The notes under the pieces were generated by a model. It searched no databases. It had not been told where the DNA came from and was given only the letters and a program-made list of their open reading frames with translations. Of a DNA stretch of 5,980 nucleotides, positions 5,081 to 5,980 are shown piece after piece (the first letter of the stretch is position 1; every line of letters begins with the position of its first letter). Position numbers and translations under genes: made by a program. Source of the DNA: an uncultured Bacteroides sp. (GTDB taxonomy: Bacteria; Bacteroidota; Bacteroidia; Bacteroidales; Bacteroidaceae). The DNA is taken from the NCBI GenBank assembly GCA_958477465.1, contig CAUEFX010000112.1, forward strand, positions 1 through 5,980, read 5' to 3'.

Positions 5081-5980
5081 TCAAATAGAAATGTTATTGA
5101 TAATATTTTTAACTTCATATTTTAAAGAATCTGGTCTTATTATAGTTGCACTATCTGCAAAAGACAGATACCAATGTGCAAACTTACTGATTGAAAATGT
5201 TAGAAAATGAAGTTCAAACATATCCCCTATCTCTTTCTCAGATGTTAATCCGTAATAATATTTATCATCATTCATTATGGAGGTTTTATTCTTTTCTATT
5301 CTTATAACGATTTCATGTAATTTTTCTTTATCGTAAAACTCGCGTATGAATTTTTCCAAAGGAGGATGCTCCCGTGATTGTAATTCATTAAGAATGTGCA
5401 TTTTTTGAATTCTATCTATCCGAAATGTAAGATAGATTTCTTTGGGAAGATAAAAGCCTATTAGATACCAGTTAGTTCTCGAAAAGAAAATTCCAACAGC
5501 TTCAATCTTTCGTTCTGAAACACTTAACGCATTACTTCCCAAATAAGATATTTCAATAATTCTTTTTTGGTATATACTTTGTAAAATAAGTAAAAGAATA
5601 TCAGGTTTATAGGTCGATGATTTATAAGTATCCAATACAGACATGCACTTTTCCATTGTTTCTAACATATTTTTGTCTGCAAAACGCATGACAGACCTAA
5701 TCTTTTCTATTCCAGACTTATAATGTTCGTTGCTATTTGAATCAGTTAGTTCATGTACTAATTTCTCTGCAATCAAAAAGGACAAAGCCTCTTTTTGAGT
5801 AAACATTAGAGGAGATAATTTGAATCCTTCTGCAAGTGAATAACCAATACCGGGATTTCCTATGATAGGAATGCCTGCCTCTTCCAATGTTCTTATATCT
5901 CGATATACAGTGCGAATGCTTATATTAAAACGTTCTGAAATTTGCTGTGCTTTCACTAACGAGTGCGATTGTAACTGAAT
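5081..5980 (-). CDS. YafY-type WYL-domain transcriptional regulator (5' end outside window)
   Basis: The frame from the GTG at 5956 stays open through the right edge and upstream encodes IQLQSHSLVKAQQISERF. This matches the conserved start of YafY-family regulators, so the GTG is not the true start and perhaps 10-15 residues lie beyond the window. Residues below count from that GTG. An N-terminal winged helix-turn-helix covers 1-45 (ISIRTVYRDIRTLEEAGIPI, then GYSLAEGFKLSPLMFT). The WYL ligand-sensing domain runs from about 130 to 190 and contains NWYLIGFY (162-169) and FRIDRI (178-183). A C-terminal WCX-like region ends in HWYLSFADSATIIRP. The family senses small molecules or nucleic acids and represses or activates nearby genes. 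It ends 31 bases before the RteC-like start on the same strand, so it may be cotranscribed with it. The gene is markedly AT-rich compared with the mobilization block, pointing to a different origin or to the chromosome. Confidence 0.88.
   Translation of the reverse strand: MQLQSHSLVKAQQISERFNISIRTVYRDIRTLEEAGIPIIGNPGIGYSLAEGFKLSPLMFTQKEALSFLIAEKLVHELTDSNSNEHYKSGIEKIRSVMRFADKNMLETMEKCMSVLDTYKSSTYKPDILLLILQSIYQKRIIEISYLGSNALSVSERKIEAVGIFFSRTNWYLIGFYLPKEIYLTFRIDRIQKMHILNELQSREHPPLEKFIREFYDKEKLHEIVIRIEKNKTSIMNDDKYYYGLTSEKEIGDMFELHFLTFSISKFAHWYLSFADSATIIRPDSLKYEVKNIINNISI

Noticed and set aside
5954..5956. GTG as the true start of the WYL regulator
   Set aside because: The frame upstream encodes residues matching the conserved N-terminal helix of the family and is open to the window edge, so the start must lie outside.

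Overview
The window looks like part of a mobile genetic element from a member of the Bacteroidales (Bacteroides, Parabacteroides or a close relative). The grounds are the gene families and their order: a RepA-like helicase, a CHC2/Toprim primase-like protein, a MobC/BmgB-type accessory protein, a BmgA-type MOBP relaxase, an excisionase-like helix-turn-helix protein and an RteC-like regulator. Ribosome-binding sites are also weak and A-rich, as is usual in this group. No integrase, conjugation pore gene or coupling protein is visible, so an integrative mobilizable element, or the mobilization arm of a larger element, fits best.

Layout, left to right. Positions 1-654 (+) hold the C-terminal part of a RecA-fold hexameric helicase that enters from the left edge. 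Positions 655-816 are non-coding and carry two copies of a TATATATAA-containing repeat with inverted-repeat flanks, possibly a replication or regulatory site. A primase-like gene follows (817-1782, +). The gap 1783-1927 carries a strong two-tier hairpin and a TCCTG/CC motif on the minus strand, which together look like an origin of transfer. Then come mobC/bmgB-like (1928-2311, +), the relaxase overlapping it (2277-3197, +) and a membrane-anchored coiled-coil protein four bases downstream (3202-3921, +). A hairpin terminator at 3928-3968 closes this rightward block.

The right third points the other way. An excisionase-like helix-turn-helix gene (3974-4333, -) lies downstream of an RteC-like gene (4437-5049, -) that is broken by a one-base frameshift in a seven-A run. 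Upstream of that is a WYL-domain transcription regulator (5081-5980, -), whose reading frame stays open to the right edge. DNA from about 5050 onward is visibly more AT-rich than the mobilization block, suggesting a different origin.

Working model (inference): MobC and the relaxase assemble on the oriT-like gap, nick it and start single-strand transfer. The helicase and primase-like protein may unwind and prime the circular or transferred form, a combination resembling the RepA/primase/MobC/MobA modules of broad-host-range mobilizable plasmids. The leftward block (WYL regulator, RteC-like, excisionase-like) would control excision, but its middle gene appears broken in this copy.
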